Assembly: GCA_947631875.1 (NCBI GenBank)
Contig: CANRMV010000017.1
Coordinates: forward strand, 1-13,071
Length of the DNA: 13,071 bases
Reading direction: 5' to 3'
From: an uncultured Clostridia bacterium
GTDB taxonomy: Bacteria > Bacillota > Clostridia > Christensenellales > UBA1242
Every line of letters starts with the position of its first letter. Positions within the stretch are counted from its first letter, which is position 1. The notes under the pieces were generated by a model. The model worked only from the letters and a program-made list of their open reading frames with translations. It was not told the origin of the DNA and did no database searches. The translations under genes and the position numbers were made by a program. Of the stretch, positions 10,301-13,070 are shown in pieces.

Positions 10301-13070
10301 TGAAACAGGCTTTAAACTCACAGGTTATCACTTTGTTGGTTGGGCGCTTCAAAGTGCGGGAGAATTGTTTATCAATGCAAAACAAGAAACCACAATAGCA
10401 AAAATGCTTGCAGATGTTGAATTTATCGACGACATTTCAGAAGTTAATGTTTATGGAATTTGGGCAAAGAACCAATACAGAATTTTGTTTGACGGAAATG
10501 GCGGATTGGGCTATATGTCAAGCGTAACCGCTTTGTATGATGAAGAGGTAACACTTCCAAGAAATCAATATGTAAACAACGGATACAAATTTTTGGGCTG
10601 GAACACCGATCAAACAGCAGACGCTCCAAGTGAGAATATGATATATGTTGAAGGACAAGAAATTGTTGTTAAAAACCTCACTCCAAATGCAGGAAGCATC
10701 ACTTTGTTTGCAATTTGGCAAGTTATTCCATACACAATAACTTATAAGGCAGAAACTGAAAGCGCAGAAACAATCACGCAAAGTTTTGACATTGAACAAA
10801 CCTTCACTTTGAAATCGGAAGATACATTCAGCAAATACGGCTATGACCTTATTGGCTGGAATGTTCAAAATGACGAAGGAAATTGGGGCACCAAGTTTGC
10901 CGCAGGCATCATGTTCACATATACTGACGGCAAAGCGGATGAAATTTCTGTCAGTGGAATGTATGGCAATGTAACTTTGGTTGCTGTTTGGGCAGCAAAA
11001 ACTGTCACTTTCAATGTTTACTATGTTAAAAAGGGCGCATCTGACGAAGGAAAAGAAAGCGTATTCCGAAACGAAGTAATTTCTGGGGATTATTTGGAAA
11101 CATACACAATTATTCCACCAACCGAAGTTGGCTACACACCAGAACGAGAAAGCATAACCGGAATTATTGACAACATTGAAATGCCAGACATTATTGTTTA
11201 CTACACAGCAAACACATACACAATCACCTTTGATTTCAACAAAACCTCTGGAACGGGGGACATTACATTCAATGGAAATGACACCTTTGATGTTACTTAT
11301 GATCAAGTTTATGACGAAGCTTTGCCAATCGCAACAAGACAAGGCTACACATTTCTTGGCTGGTTTGATGAAAATGGCAACACCCAATATACAGATGAGC
11401 AAGGATACCTTCAAGAAAAATCTGGACTTTTGAACAGCATAAACAAAGCGTGGAATTATGCAGACAACATAACCTTCTATGCAAAATGGCAACAAGCAAA
11501 CAGCACTTACACAATTAAAACCTATCTTGAAACGCTTGACGGCGAGGGTTTTGATGAAGGCGAAACAAAAACAGAACAAGCCCTCACAGACAGTTTTGTT
11601 GATGAAGTTGAATTTGAAGTTCCAACAGGATTTAGACATGTTCGCACAGAAGGTGCAACAATAACGGCAGATGGAAAGGCTGTGGTTGCAGTTTACTTTA
11701 CGCGCGCATCTTATGCTTTGCGACTTGTTGACACGAACGGTGTTACCCTGATTGCTGAAAGCACTCCAAACACAGAAACAGTTGTTTATTTGCAGAATTT
11801 AGGCTATGGCAACTACTTTGTAAGATTTGGTGCAAAAATCACAATCGGACACGAGATGACCGATATTGGTTATGATGTAGGTGATTACAGAGTTGTTGAA
11901 GGCAATGTAAGCCTTGACACAGAAAACAGTTTCATTATGCCAGCAGAGTATGTTGAAATCACTGTTTCATCAACGCCTAAGAAATACACGATCAAATTCT
12001 TGGGCAATGGCGGAACATTTATGGGCGGAACGGAATACACACAATTTAGTGATGAAGTTGCTTATATGAGCGAAGTTGTTTTGCAAGAGAACAAATTTAC
12101 TTATGAAGGCCATAAATTCATTGGTTGGTCAACAACAAGCGATGGCAATGTTGAATATTCTTCAATCAACGGCATTACAACCTTCACATTGCATGACAAC
12201 AGCATATTTGCTTCCATAAATCCAATCTTTGAATTGTATGCTGTTTGGGAAGAATTGAGTTTTGATCTTGTTATTGGCTATGGTGATGAACGCGGCTTTG
12301 GTGTTGACATCACAAAACTTGTCATTTATGATGTTGAAGCAGAAGAAAATTTAACCTATGAAAGTGTTATAAGAGTTTCTTACAATCAAGTTATTAGAAT
12401 TTATAAAGATTTTGATGGTGACGGCCAAATTGACTTCTTGAAAGGCGGCTACACTTATATTTGTGCAACCTACAATTCAAGAGGCGGACAGGAGGTGGAT
12501 GACAAAGGTCAAGACTACTACGAATTTGTTATTAAGGAAAATGTTACAGTCTTCCTTAACGTTAAGCCAAACACCGACACTTTGTTTAATGTTGTTTATG
12601 CCCTTCAAAACTTTGACCTTTCTTATGACTATGTGAAGAAAGTTGAGGCACAAGGAACAACTGATGCAACAATCACAAGTGACTATTTGCGAAGCCTAGA
12701 CCTCATTTTAGATTTTCCAGGATTTATATTCTCCAACATCACCGACCTTACAAGTTCAAGCACCGACCCTGTTGTTAAGTTTGCAGCAGTTCAAGAAGAG
12801 AGAACAACAATCTATATTAGATACATTAGATTGTCCTTTGAACTCACACTTGAAACAAATGTTAAAGGGCTTGCATCCTTCACACATTCAAATGCAAGTT
12901 TGGGCTCCTTCAACAGTCTGGGAACTCATGCATATTATGGATCAAAATTCAGTTTGTTTATAAGCACTCGTGATGGCTACACCTTTGAAAATTTCTCTGT
13001 TTATGCAAGCAAAAACGCTGTTGATGGGCAAGTTCTGCCAGGCGAAACTGACCAAAATGGAAGATGGAAA
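3..13070 (+). CDS. Giant InlB B-repeat surface protein, internal fragment (both ends missing)
   Basis: A single open frame fills the window: 4,356 codons with no stop, entering and leaving in phase, so neither the start codon nor the stop is visible. The translation is built almost wholly of extracellular beta-rich repeats. There are 26 units with a GYxFxGW core and a closing YAxW-type strand (InlB B-repeat / Flg_new family). They are interspersed with MucBP-like modules, divergent InlB-like modules and one pair of GYxLP modules. Cysteine is almost absent (C588, C2349, C2658, C2758, C2839, C3124, C3340, C3351, C4154), and Asp, Glu, Thr and Asn are abundant. No transmembrane span, coiled coil, catalytic domain, signal peptide or LPxTG motif lies in this part. 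Members of these repeat families are typically stalks of secreted or wall-bound proteins; adhesion or a spacer role is inferred from the family, not shown. The specific function and ligand are unknown. The repeat identity is secure; the exact boundaries of modules are approximate. Confidence 0.95.
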   Translation, partial: MYKSDSESEKPLAQLVPTRKGYAFLGWFNGETEMTGADGVLKNIWTYSEKDAQVTLTAHWQANKYTVVLSGNTGEIRSSQEISGLKKLSDHNFQATFDSTENERFSAVVYKAGYNFLGWSLDGQKVSTFTYTNGDPIRDQSNSSFSQTVGIHNLAFEGSVMVYAIWEASYVHITIDINDSTKGNGSTAATGFNEKLYVRYGLTYESAILDTANSDAVGLLSPQRKGYNFKGWFAGARSIQNTTKADEENGVTYNAATGNWEITLKAEWEAKTFTVTYNRNGKSDDTVKWTDTVSATFDQQYTIRTFKEVKDQVSDFEIQGYTFTYWSASSNGGKYADEGEQRNYTEDGNLVLYANRSENSYQLIYHSGDDMDGVQGTATQIAGTSTEVTVKYTQKFDLAERYKRTGYKFAGWFVNDYTTQVVAGDNNSVEKLFDYLSGPELTIYAKWELDTVNYTVHHMKQTLAGAIAGNGEFNASNPSANTNFVEDSQKVLSKVALDKVTLGEINAMSLTYAGFSRLETKDGYASNKDIDTDGSVVVALDGSLNIYLLYTRKSYTVTLKIGTGVASVTATGNANRDLVKGTSGDLSCTVFFEEVVSLTVALKAGYENISYEVSPETLKVQQNKFTMIDLEGGSATINIVASPKQVVYNVVVHYQGFEGIEGSYTASNAKIETNDRMATTDSKVELSEKDIQVYGKPGFEYDEKQENVTVIEKVSGDETNKSQMVLYFKRIDVTLTIDPDNGTIADVGDLTDGKYTVTQIYGTSLTIPDATRPGYAFAGYTTPASGTLTPNIDAKNSTFEFGLENASIKATWIALRIVVTLNLNYNSDTLSTPMYGGGIVDGKVYILFDSKNIYPSNEAVASAISPIATRDGYNFLGWYKEAEGTTQVINASGALLQNWDVDNAITLYAKWNIINYNITYAMNGGDNKDTTDTYTIEDDEKPFASAERTGYTHLGWKANLTTGGWDNARTYTTANNFGSKFGDVTLTAQWQANVYEINLDGNKQEGETTDAELNAEKVYVEFDNSNFYTTETKSATITPTATREGFTFGGWKTKEGIQVVSAAGSLLANVDGYTNETRQWKYVITDTFTLYAIWTANKVEITFDLNLASPEGFDYAEIDNVTQPQNKSVDFNGTYGPLPTLTRTGYTFDGWAMEAAGTTSVTQSTQVTKSTGHTLYAQWTAIENTITVTLSAHLKEEAPIKNETTVESHTNDVVITLNAGDGYSLPETISVTIGAAGQTVGTHYTYTFDNSAGTHKKATVTIKKEYINNNIVVVVNEVAGENAVTPEMTNVTFNGALSATSGLEYTAKLTPNYGYNLPEGISITVNGKEISSDTQFTYSQVTGEIVIREGVINGDVVITAEGVPQQITINFDANKGTLNTTQVTIAYFAKEINDKAAIKAPTRTGYTFKGWTVTKDDASTIIITIDGELQANQTYTNAEGNWITAEDQTVYALWAANHYTIKFDINKPSDEINSSGEMPDLPMIYDVPKELPVNQFKLSGYIFKGWAKTNSGVQEKDIIKDGATVNNLADNEGDEVVLYAVWEKSNHTEFTIEIYQQKLDGTYDETATITDKKQGTSKEAIKFVVKAEDFSVEMNYTGATGEKDNGTPVPMQEIYAYLGFEFDSEKTALTNDYEIDPNGYTLIKLYFKRRTYTAIINNANGDAEQQLSGLFGATINIYTPKRTGYTFTGWEYDALLGQLENVEGQEYARYTFGADKNRLSVTENHFTAQWQANEYKVTLNFNDVNSKPQNGTTAVETGLVSGVGQVELYITFDTTFEHLHAKTRAGGDVDLTKFTNETFHRAGYTFGGFYKSVIALPNPVGDAVKVVGTETFDVSYFGGEPSDIELFAYWTRKLDTEYKVNHYFANLGYYGGMTDDSRYTTLVQEIKSGETDTEAITGLATEELLAAHGVKFELDGFIKPTETIKETIKADGTLVVNYFYARHEFDLSLSMDVGFTSFGFTNVEDIADKNGIKRNGNAFKVQYQAVIDLTSVVRAGYTATGFETTGANATVDETKTNITFTVALANITVKATSIPNRYKVVLHLNENLSETASLVDLSLTITESRTIELYAEYEDYYSKLYVNSAKTDGEEATSIEKIILKMNGHDFVGWFDKQIKASTSTDAAVQILEKTQFVPTLDGEGNATVDIWAYWTLQTKKLTIKVSNEKGANGTISNLAEYWQAEQNAYVIAQPYKNTITIQTPTLKGYTFAAWNWTTSKDDVNSRFTNDAGVYTYTFTDQDEILEATWTPNRYAVELNFNDANFNNGSTNATTTKQILGKEIENGIVTLYADYEVEGGYGKLFANETATAEEQSISISALNTEYFSRVGYDFVGWFSAKTEGVAITNANVCTVTEKVTIYAQWQAKLHTLTIKKDRERVKSITLSNHDVKSDAAAEATFEIYFDEVLSITAVPYDGYSFDRWTEGERDLGSRTTLTYHYNTDDDVTIIAYVTPNTYTVNFNRNGGTGGTDQARIVFETKSFTPSLVAPTRTGYNFKGWTTKDSGLYDATFSKNESDIVVNADGTLKTGVAGYTDAAGNWIYVGDVTVYALWEARVYTVDIDENNDEKDPKLNNFDATYDKEQEIDQKPEREGYEFTGWSTEDNNTPNEIDVTSLGSYSTLTEYLRDRNEAGIYRYQEKVYVFNLSTEEKGAEPNVTIYACWTPAKSSYRVEYYLETVDGDYVLDTDENLQKELSNRYTLQTHTRNIEYQNDDDKQPHIRTEDYVEIDESVSYTGFHLDLAHDGTLRNGYVTKKLAPNEGCLVLRLYYTRDTFTVGITSPSEGLEEANLDPNATTYRYNTKIKLTINTSAGYSFSTLSESEELIAESQYTKTTNAGGTDGECDTVVYEFNIEKDMQFSMTLTAQKRNVTFKYMFEDIDGNNYSQRLQDESAQDVVDGVHYVVGQTISYADIEQYEHILEFTGFTYEIIVPESWVVLANSEQNIIQVRYTRNSYTLSLKVTKGVTSLTANDRDAVPGTETDYLVKYEDVVNITLVISGGYYFGEWNESLVKFVSGDKGSAEIVEHDSDHTSVWTFNMPANILSVFATVKAKPVKITLRHWYQGFEDEQIGDAASGYGYPKELMQEVISHAVTDAPISISLDGVTLMEKAGFKYIDLRIDHSSQNYQGCVNADGETIINLFYERQSIFVDVTMTVGIAKVSVNIDYNNETKEFFAADRFEIKYEGVATFTYELTPGYDFAGWIENGSEEIDMEGSHVITAETSNFTIHATAVTHLFKITFHGRNEGDVQTQYIHYLDTVTLRRNTFVYRGYSFLGWSRTQNSETADDGMSGAEPYTFTYNDVDDIDLYSVWHTTQFVITFDANGGTGSMAPVTLLYSTNYKAPKCEFVYRGHVFKCWQFTNDEGKLVEAGVGELLQGKITAIERDINNPVVFHAIWDEKTYNLIYNSDYSNKENGDSTFVEEGKSYRYNETITMLSDIETGFKLTGYHFVGWALQSAGELFINAKQETTIAKMLADVEFIDDISEVNVYGIWAKNQYRILFDGNGGLGYMSSVTALYDEEVTLPRNQYVNNGYKFLGWNTDQTADAPSENMIYVEGQEIVVKNLTPNAGSITLFAIWQVIPYTITYKAETESAETITQSFDIEQTFTLKSEDTFSKYGYDLIGWNVQNDEGNWGTKFAAGIMFTYTDGKADEISVSGMYGNVTLVAVWAAKTVTFNVYYVKKGASDEGKESVFRNEVISGDYLETYTIIPPTEVGYTPERESITGIIDNIEMPDIIVYYTANTYTITFDFNKTSGTGDITFNGNDTFDVTYDQVYDEALPIATRQGYTFLGWFDENGNTQYTDEQGYLQEKSGLLNSINKAWNYADNITFYAKWQQANSTYTIKTYLETLDGEGFDEGETKTEQALTDSFVDEVEFEVPTGFRHVRTEGATITADGKAVVAVYFTRASYALRLVDTNGVTLIAESTPNTETVVYLQNLGYGNYFVRFGAKITIGHEMTDIGYDVGDYRVVEGNVSLDTENSFIMPAEYVEITVSSTPKKYTIKFLGNGGTFMGGTEYTQFSDEVAYMSEVVLQENKFTYEGHKFIGWSTTSDGNVEYSSINGITTFTLHDNSIFASINPIFELYAVWEELSFDLVIGYGDERGFGVDITKLVIYDVEAEENLTYESVIRVSYNQVIRIYKDFDGDGQIDFLKGGYTYICATYNSRGGQEVDDKGQDYYEFVIKENVTVFLNVKPNTDTLFNVVYALQNFDLSYDYVKKVEAQGTTDATITSDYLRSLDLILDFPGFIFSNITDLTSSSTDPVVKFAAVQEERTTIYIRYIRLSFELTLETNVKGLASFTHSNASLGSFNSLGTHAYYGSKFSLFISTRDGYTFENFSVYASKNAVDGQVLPGETDQNGRWK
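1359..1658 (+). repeat. MucBP-like module M1
   Basis: Residues 453-552 begin with NYTVHHMKQTLAG and end with the strand LYTRKSYTV. Between them lies a GF signature (YAGFSRLE, near residues 514-521) and an acidic DTDGS turn. This pattern, a Y-x-V-x-H-Y/M opening, a mid-module GF and an (L/V)YYxR ending, is what MucBP-type modules look like in giant Bacillota surface proteins. Mucin or glycan binding is known for some relatives only; nothing here proves it. It follows directly on unit B5 and leads straight into D1. Boundaries are accurate to perhaps ten residues. Confidence 0.55.
1659..1931 (+). repeat. Divergent InlB-like module D1
   Basis: Residues 553-643. It opens with KSYTVTLKIGTGVASVTA, has a central EEVVSLTVALKAGYE segment and ends with strand ATINIVAS. 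The arrangement V-x-L-x-x-x-x-G-V/I-x-S-V, then a beta strand leading to AGY, then a closing strand resembles the divergent InlB B-repeat family (Flg_new_2 type). The GW core is not conserved (GYENISY). It contains C588, the only cysteine in the first half of the fragment. The module is closely matched in layout by D5. Confidence 0.55.
1938..2192 (+). repeat. MucBP-like module M2
   Basis: Residues 646-730 begin VVYNVVVHYQGFEG and end with MVLYFKR. Between them are a long polar stretch rich in Asp, Lys, Thr and Ser and a PGFEYDE signature. The opening HYQGFEG is shared almost exactly with M7 (HWYQGFED), and both follow a D module. The assignment rests on the Y-x-V-x-x-x-Y opening and the YFKR ending; there is no direct evidence of the ligand. 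Confidence 0.5.
2193..3539 (+). repeat. InlB B-repeat block II (units B6-B10)
   Basis: Residues 731-1179 hold five units. Cores are GYAFAGY (2322-2342, Trp replaced by Tyr), GYNFLGW (2616-2636), GYTHLGW (2850-2870), GFTFGGW (3135-3155) and GYTFDGW (3435-3455). Closing strands are IKATW, LYAKW, LTAQW, LYAIW and LYAQW. B7 and B9 carry an additional strand, KVYxxFDxxNxY, before the core. B9 also has a long insert ending in YTNETRQW before its closing strand. Spacing between cores is 78 to 100 residues. This is one of the clearest canonical arrays in the window. Confidence 0.9.
3555..3842 (+). repeat. GYxLP module L1
   Basis: Residues 1185-1280 do not fit the B-repeat pattern. The visible order is an opening strand TITVTLSAHL, a strand DVVITLNA running into GDGYSLPETISVTIG, then YTYTF and a closing TVTIKKEYINNNIVVVVNE. 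From memory, modules of the form GYxLPxxIxVTxG, YTY, then a strand ending in xVxIxA recur in giant proteins of gut Clostridia. I do not know a family name for them. Function is unknown; an Ig-like beta sandwich is a guess. It follows unit B10 directly. Confidence 0.5.
3843..4094 (+). repeat. GYxLP module L2
   Basis: Residues 1281-1364 repeat the plan of L1: MTNVTFNGALSA, then YTAKLTPNYGYNLPEGISITV, then FTYSQVTGEIVIREGVINGDVVITAEG. The GYNLPEGISITVNG segment aligns with GYSLPETISVTIG of L1, and the closing INGDVVITA aligns with INNNIVVVV. The two are therefore an in-tandem pair of one module type, well diverged from each other. Unit B11 begins immediately afterwards. Confidence 0.55.
4098..4628 (+). 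repeat. InlB B-repeat block III (units B11-B12)
   Basis: Residues 1366-1542. Unit B11 opens with ITINFDANKGTL, has core GYTFKGW (4215-4235), a long insert ending in YTNAEGNW, and closes with VYALW. Unit B12 opens with YTIKFDIN, has core GYIFKGW (4500-4520), and closes with LYAVW. B11 is close to the family consensus (PTRTGYTFKGW). The spacing between cores is 95 residues. Confidence 0.9.
4644..4952 (+). repeat. MucBP-like module M3
   Basis: Residues 1548-1650 begin with FTIEIYQQKLDGTYDE and end with LIKLYFKRRTY. Inside are a GFEFD segment and the turn DPNGY before the last strand. The opening Y-x-x-x-LDG-x-Y is shared with M5, M6 and M9. The module is flanked directly by B-repeats on both sides, without a D module, unlike most other M modules here. 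Confidence 0.5.
4953..5552 (+). repeat. InlB B-repeat block IV (units B13-B14)
   Basis: Residues 1651-1850. B13 is compact, with only about 34 residues before its core GYTFTGW (5052-5072); it closes with FTAQWQAN. B14 is long. It carries the extra strand QVELYITFDTTF before the core GYTFGGF (5409-5429, Trp replaced by Phe), and closes with LFAYW. The core spacing of 119 residues is among the longest in the window and reflects the insert in B14. Confidence 0.87.
5571..5831 (+). repeat. MucBP-like module M4
   Basis: Residues 1857-1943 start with EYKVNHYFANLGYYGG and end with GTLVVNYFYARHEF. A helix-like stretch TEELLAAHG precedes the LDGFIKPTETI segment. The opening YKVNHY and the ending (V/I)xYxYAR preceded by an ADG turn are the clearest mucin-binding-like signature in the fragment. 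It leads directly into D2. Confidence 0.58.
5832..6110 (+). repeat. Divergent InlB-like module D2
   Basis: Residues 1944-2036. It starts with FDLSLSMDVGFTSFGF, passes through a strand VQYQAVIDLTSVVRAGYTATGF, and ends with NITVKATSIPN, where unit B15 begins. The plan matches D1, D5 and D6: an opening strand, a gap, a strand leading into a Gly-Tyr, and a closing strand of xxVxA type. It lacks the GW core (GYTATGF). Confidence 0.5.
6111..7085 (+). repeat. InlB B-repeat block V (units B15-B17)
   Basis: Residues 2037-2361. Cores are GHDFVGW (6312-6332), GYTFAAW (6615-6635) and GYDFVGW (6981-7001). Closing strands are IWAYW, LEATW and IYAQW. B15 and B17 are variants of one subtype. Both have an extra LYAxYE strand with a Tyr/Gly-rich continuation and KL(Y/F)xN before the core, so each contains two LYA-like strands. 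B16 has the ordinary layout with an extra Trp pair (WNWTT) after the core. C2349 lies in B17 just before its closing strand. Confidence 0.87.
7092..7358 (+). repeat. Divergent InlB-like module D3
   Basis: Residues 2364-2452. It runs from LHTLTIKKDRERVKSITLS through FDEVLSITAVPYDGYSFDRWTEG to VTIIAYVTPN. The segment SITAVPYDGYSFDRW is the textbook pattern of the divergent InlB B-repeat family (xITAxPxxGYxFxxW), which makes this the best-preserved D module. It sits between two B-repeat arrays without an M module. Confidence 0.68.
7359..7979 (+). repeat. InlB B-repeat block VI (units B18-B19)
   Basis: Residues 2453-2659. B18 opens with YTVNFNRNGGTGG, has the near-consensus core PTRTGYNFKGW (core 7470-7490), then a long insert ending in GYTDAAGNW, and closes with VYALW. 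B19 has core GYEFTGW (7770-7790), a long charged insert, and closes with IYACW, where a cysteine (C2658) takes the variable position before the final Trp. B18 is the unit closest to the classical Listeria-type repeat in this window. Confidence 0.92.
7995..8303 (+). repeat. MucBP-like module M5
   Basis: Residues 2665-2767 start with YRVEYYLETVDGDYV and end with LVLRLYYTRDTF. A central YTGFHLDLAHDG segment carries the mid-module GF signature. The opening YLET(V/L)DG is shared with M9. It begins a stretch of about 1.7 kb in which M and D modules alternate with no canonical B-repeat. C2758 lies just before the last strand. Confidence 0.58.
8304..8591 (+). repeat. Divergent InlB-like module D4
   Basis: Residues 2768-2863. 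It opens with DTFTVGITSPSEGLEEANL, continues with TKIKLTINTSAGYSFSTL, and closes with MQFSMTLTAQKRN. The Gly-Tyr-x-Phe signature (AGYSF) follows the strand as in D3, but no Trp is present at the core. C2839 is in a Gly-rich loop. The opening strand overlaps the YTR ending of M5, showing that the two modules are directly fused. Confidence 0.52.
8592..8846 (+). repeat. MucBP-like module M6
   Basis: Residues 2864-2948 start with NVTFKYMFEDIDGNNYSQ and end with IIQVRYTRNSY. FTGFTYEIIVPE supplies the mid-module GF signature. The ending RYTRNSYTLSLK closely resembles LYTRKSYTVTLK at the M1/D1 junction, so M6-D5 looks like a second copy of M1-D1. Confidence 0.53.
8847..9143 (+). repeat. Divergent InlB-like module D5
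   Basis: Residues 2949-3047. It runs from SYTLSLKVTKGVTSLTA through YEDVVNITLVISGGYYFGEW to MPANILSVFATVKA. The GGYYFGEW segment keeps both the GY and the Trp of the divergent InlB family. The short MPANxxSVFATV ending matches the family's usual final strand, in which MPxxxVxVxA is common. D1 is its nearest relative in the window. Confidence 0.62.
9144..9422 (+). repeat. MucBP-like module M7
   Basis: Residues 3048-3140 start with PVKITLRHWYQGFEDEQ and end with TIINLFYERQSIF. An AGFKYIDLRI segment holds the GF signature, and an ADG turn precedes the final strand. The HWYQGFED opening pairs it with M2. C3124 is close to the ending. D6 follows directly. Confidence 0.5.
9423..9689 (+). repeat. 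Divergent InlB-like module D6
   Basis: Residues 3141-3229. It opens with SIFVDVTMTVGIAKVSVNI and contains YEGVATFTYELTPGYDFAGWIENG, then closes with TIHATAVTH. The core GYDFAGW is a full match to the B-repeat core, yet the opening strand and the short tail match the D class. It may be intermediate between the two classes. It closes the long M-D run. Confidence 0.6.
9690..10991 (+). repeat. InlB B-repeat block VII (units B20-B24)
   Basis: Residues 3230-3663 hold five units. Cores are GYSFLGW (9795-9815), GHVFKCW (10038-10058), GYHFVGW (10323-10343), GYKFLGW (10581-10601) and GYDLIGW (10839-10859). Closing strands are LYSVW, FHAIW, VYGIW, LFAIW and LVAVW. Opening strands are close to consensus in B21 (ITFDANGGTGSM) and B23 (ILFDGNGGLGYM). 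B20 and B21 share the pre-core FVYRG. B21 holds two cysteines eleven residues apart (C3340 and C3351). Spacing is 81 to 95 residues, the most even array in the window. Confidence 0.92.
10992..11213 (+). repeat. MucBP-like module M8 (short)
   Basis: Residues 3664-3737. It starts with KTVTFNVYYVKKGASDEG, passes through EVGYTPERESITG, and ends with DIIVYYTANTY. At about 74 residues it has the size and order of a classical MucBP repeat (VxVxYxxxxG, then GYxP, then VxVxYxxN), and fits that family better than the longer M modules. It lies between units B24 and B25. Confidence 0.6.
11214..11489 (+). repeat. InlB B-repeat unit B25
   Basis: Residues 3738-3829. It opens with TYTITFDFNKTSGTGD, has core GYTFLGW (11343-11363) preceded by IATRQ, and closes with FYAKW. 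The insert after the core includes the motif EKSGLLNSINKAWNY, a diverged form of the insert ending in Trp seen in B9, B11 and B18. It stands alone between M8 and M9. Confidence 0.9.
11502..11708 (+). repeat. MucBP-like module M9 (short)
   Basis: Residues 3834-3902. It opens with STYTIKTYLETLDGEGFDEG and ends with AVVAVYFTRASY after an ADG turn. The YLETLDG opening repeats that of M5, but the module is about 30 residues shorter, with the middle reduced to a VPTGFRHV segment. D7 follows directly, so this is again an M-D pair. Confidence 0.52.
11709..11981 (+). repeat. Divergent InlB-like module D7
   Basis: Residues 3903-3993. It begins SYALRLVDTNGVTLIAES, contains VRFGAKITIGHEMTDIGYDVGDYRV, and ends with SFIMPAEYVEITVSSTPKK. 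The ending MPAEYVEITV is the typical last strand of the divergent InlB family, and the central GYDVGDY replaces the GYxFxxW core. It joins unit B26 through the short linker STPKK. Confidence 0.57.
11982..12248 (+). repeat. InlB B-repeat unit B26 (last canonical unit)
   Basis: Residues 3994-4082. It opens with KYTIKFLGNGGTFMGG, has the core GHKFIGW (12108-12128) with Gly-His in place of Gly-Tyr, and closes with LYAVW. After it, no unit with both hallmarks appears in the remaining 0.8 kb of the window. Confidence 0.9.
12249..12569 (+). repeat. Divergent InlB-like module D8 with a calcium-type loop
   Basis: Residues 4083-4189. It begins EELSFDLVIGYGDERGFGVD, has a strand NQVIRIYKDFDGDGQID followed by GGYTYICATY, and closes with ENVTVFLNVKP. 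The DFDGDGQID segment (12408-12434) has the DxDxDGxID spacing of a calcium-binding loop. The rest follows the D plan: a strand, then GY, then a closing strand. C4154 lies in the GYTYIC segment. The class assignment is weaker than for D3 or D5. Confidence 0.42.
12570..12827 (+). repeat. MucBP-like module M10
   Basis: Residues 4190-4275. It begins DTLFNVVYALQNFDLSYDY and ends RTTIYIRYIRLSF, with PGFIFSNITD in the middle. The opening and ending strands and the mid-module GF place it with the M modules, although the polar middle is shorter than in M1 or M5. It sits between D8 and D9, continuing the D-M-D alternation. Confidence 0.42.
12828..13070 (+). repeat. Divergent InlB-like module D9, cut by window edge
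   Basis: Residues 4276-4356. It begins LSFELTLETNVKGLASFTH, comparable with SYTLSLKVTKGVTSLTA of D5, and later has SKFSLFISTRDGYTFENFSVYAS, a strand leading into a GYTF signature. The closing strand lies beyond the window, and the frame is still open at the last base. Confidence 0.5.

Noticed and set aside
10518..11639. A 373-codon open frame on the minus strand, with a Cys- and Phe-rich translation
   Set aside because: It is exactly in register with the sense codons, so its stops would come from sense TTA, CTA and TCA, which are scarce in this stretch. The translation is an implausible mix of Cys, Phe, Val and Asn, shows no domain, and lies opposite well-conserved B-repeats. It is a shadow of codon bias.
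3..13070. Tandem DNA repeats or a CRISPR-like array
   Set aside because: The periodicity is at protein level only. No short direct repeat recurs with constant spacing, and the units are coding with variable lengths of 78 to 122 residues between cores.
3..13070. Mollicute origin with TGA read as tryptophan
   Set aside because: All tryptophans in the long frame, including those in the conserved cores, are TGG, and no in-frame TGA occurs in 4,356 codons. A code-4 organism would be expected to use TGA for many of them.
3..13070. A defence, secretion or biosynthetic gene system
   Set aside because: Only one gene is present and none of its modules shows catalytic, nucleotide-binding or membrane features. 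Nothing in the window supports a multi-gene system.
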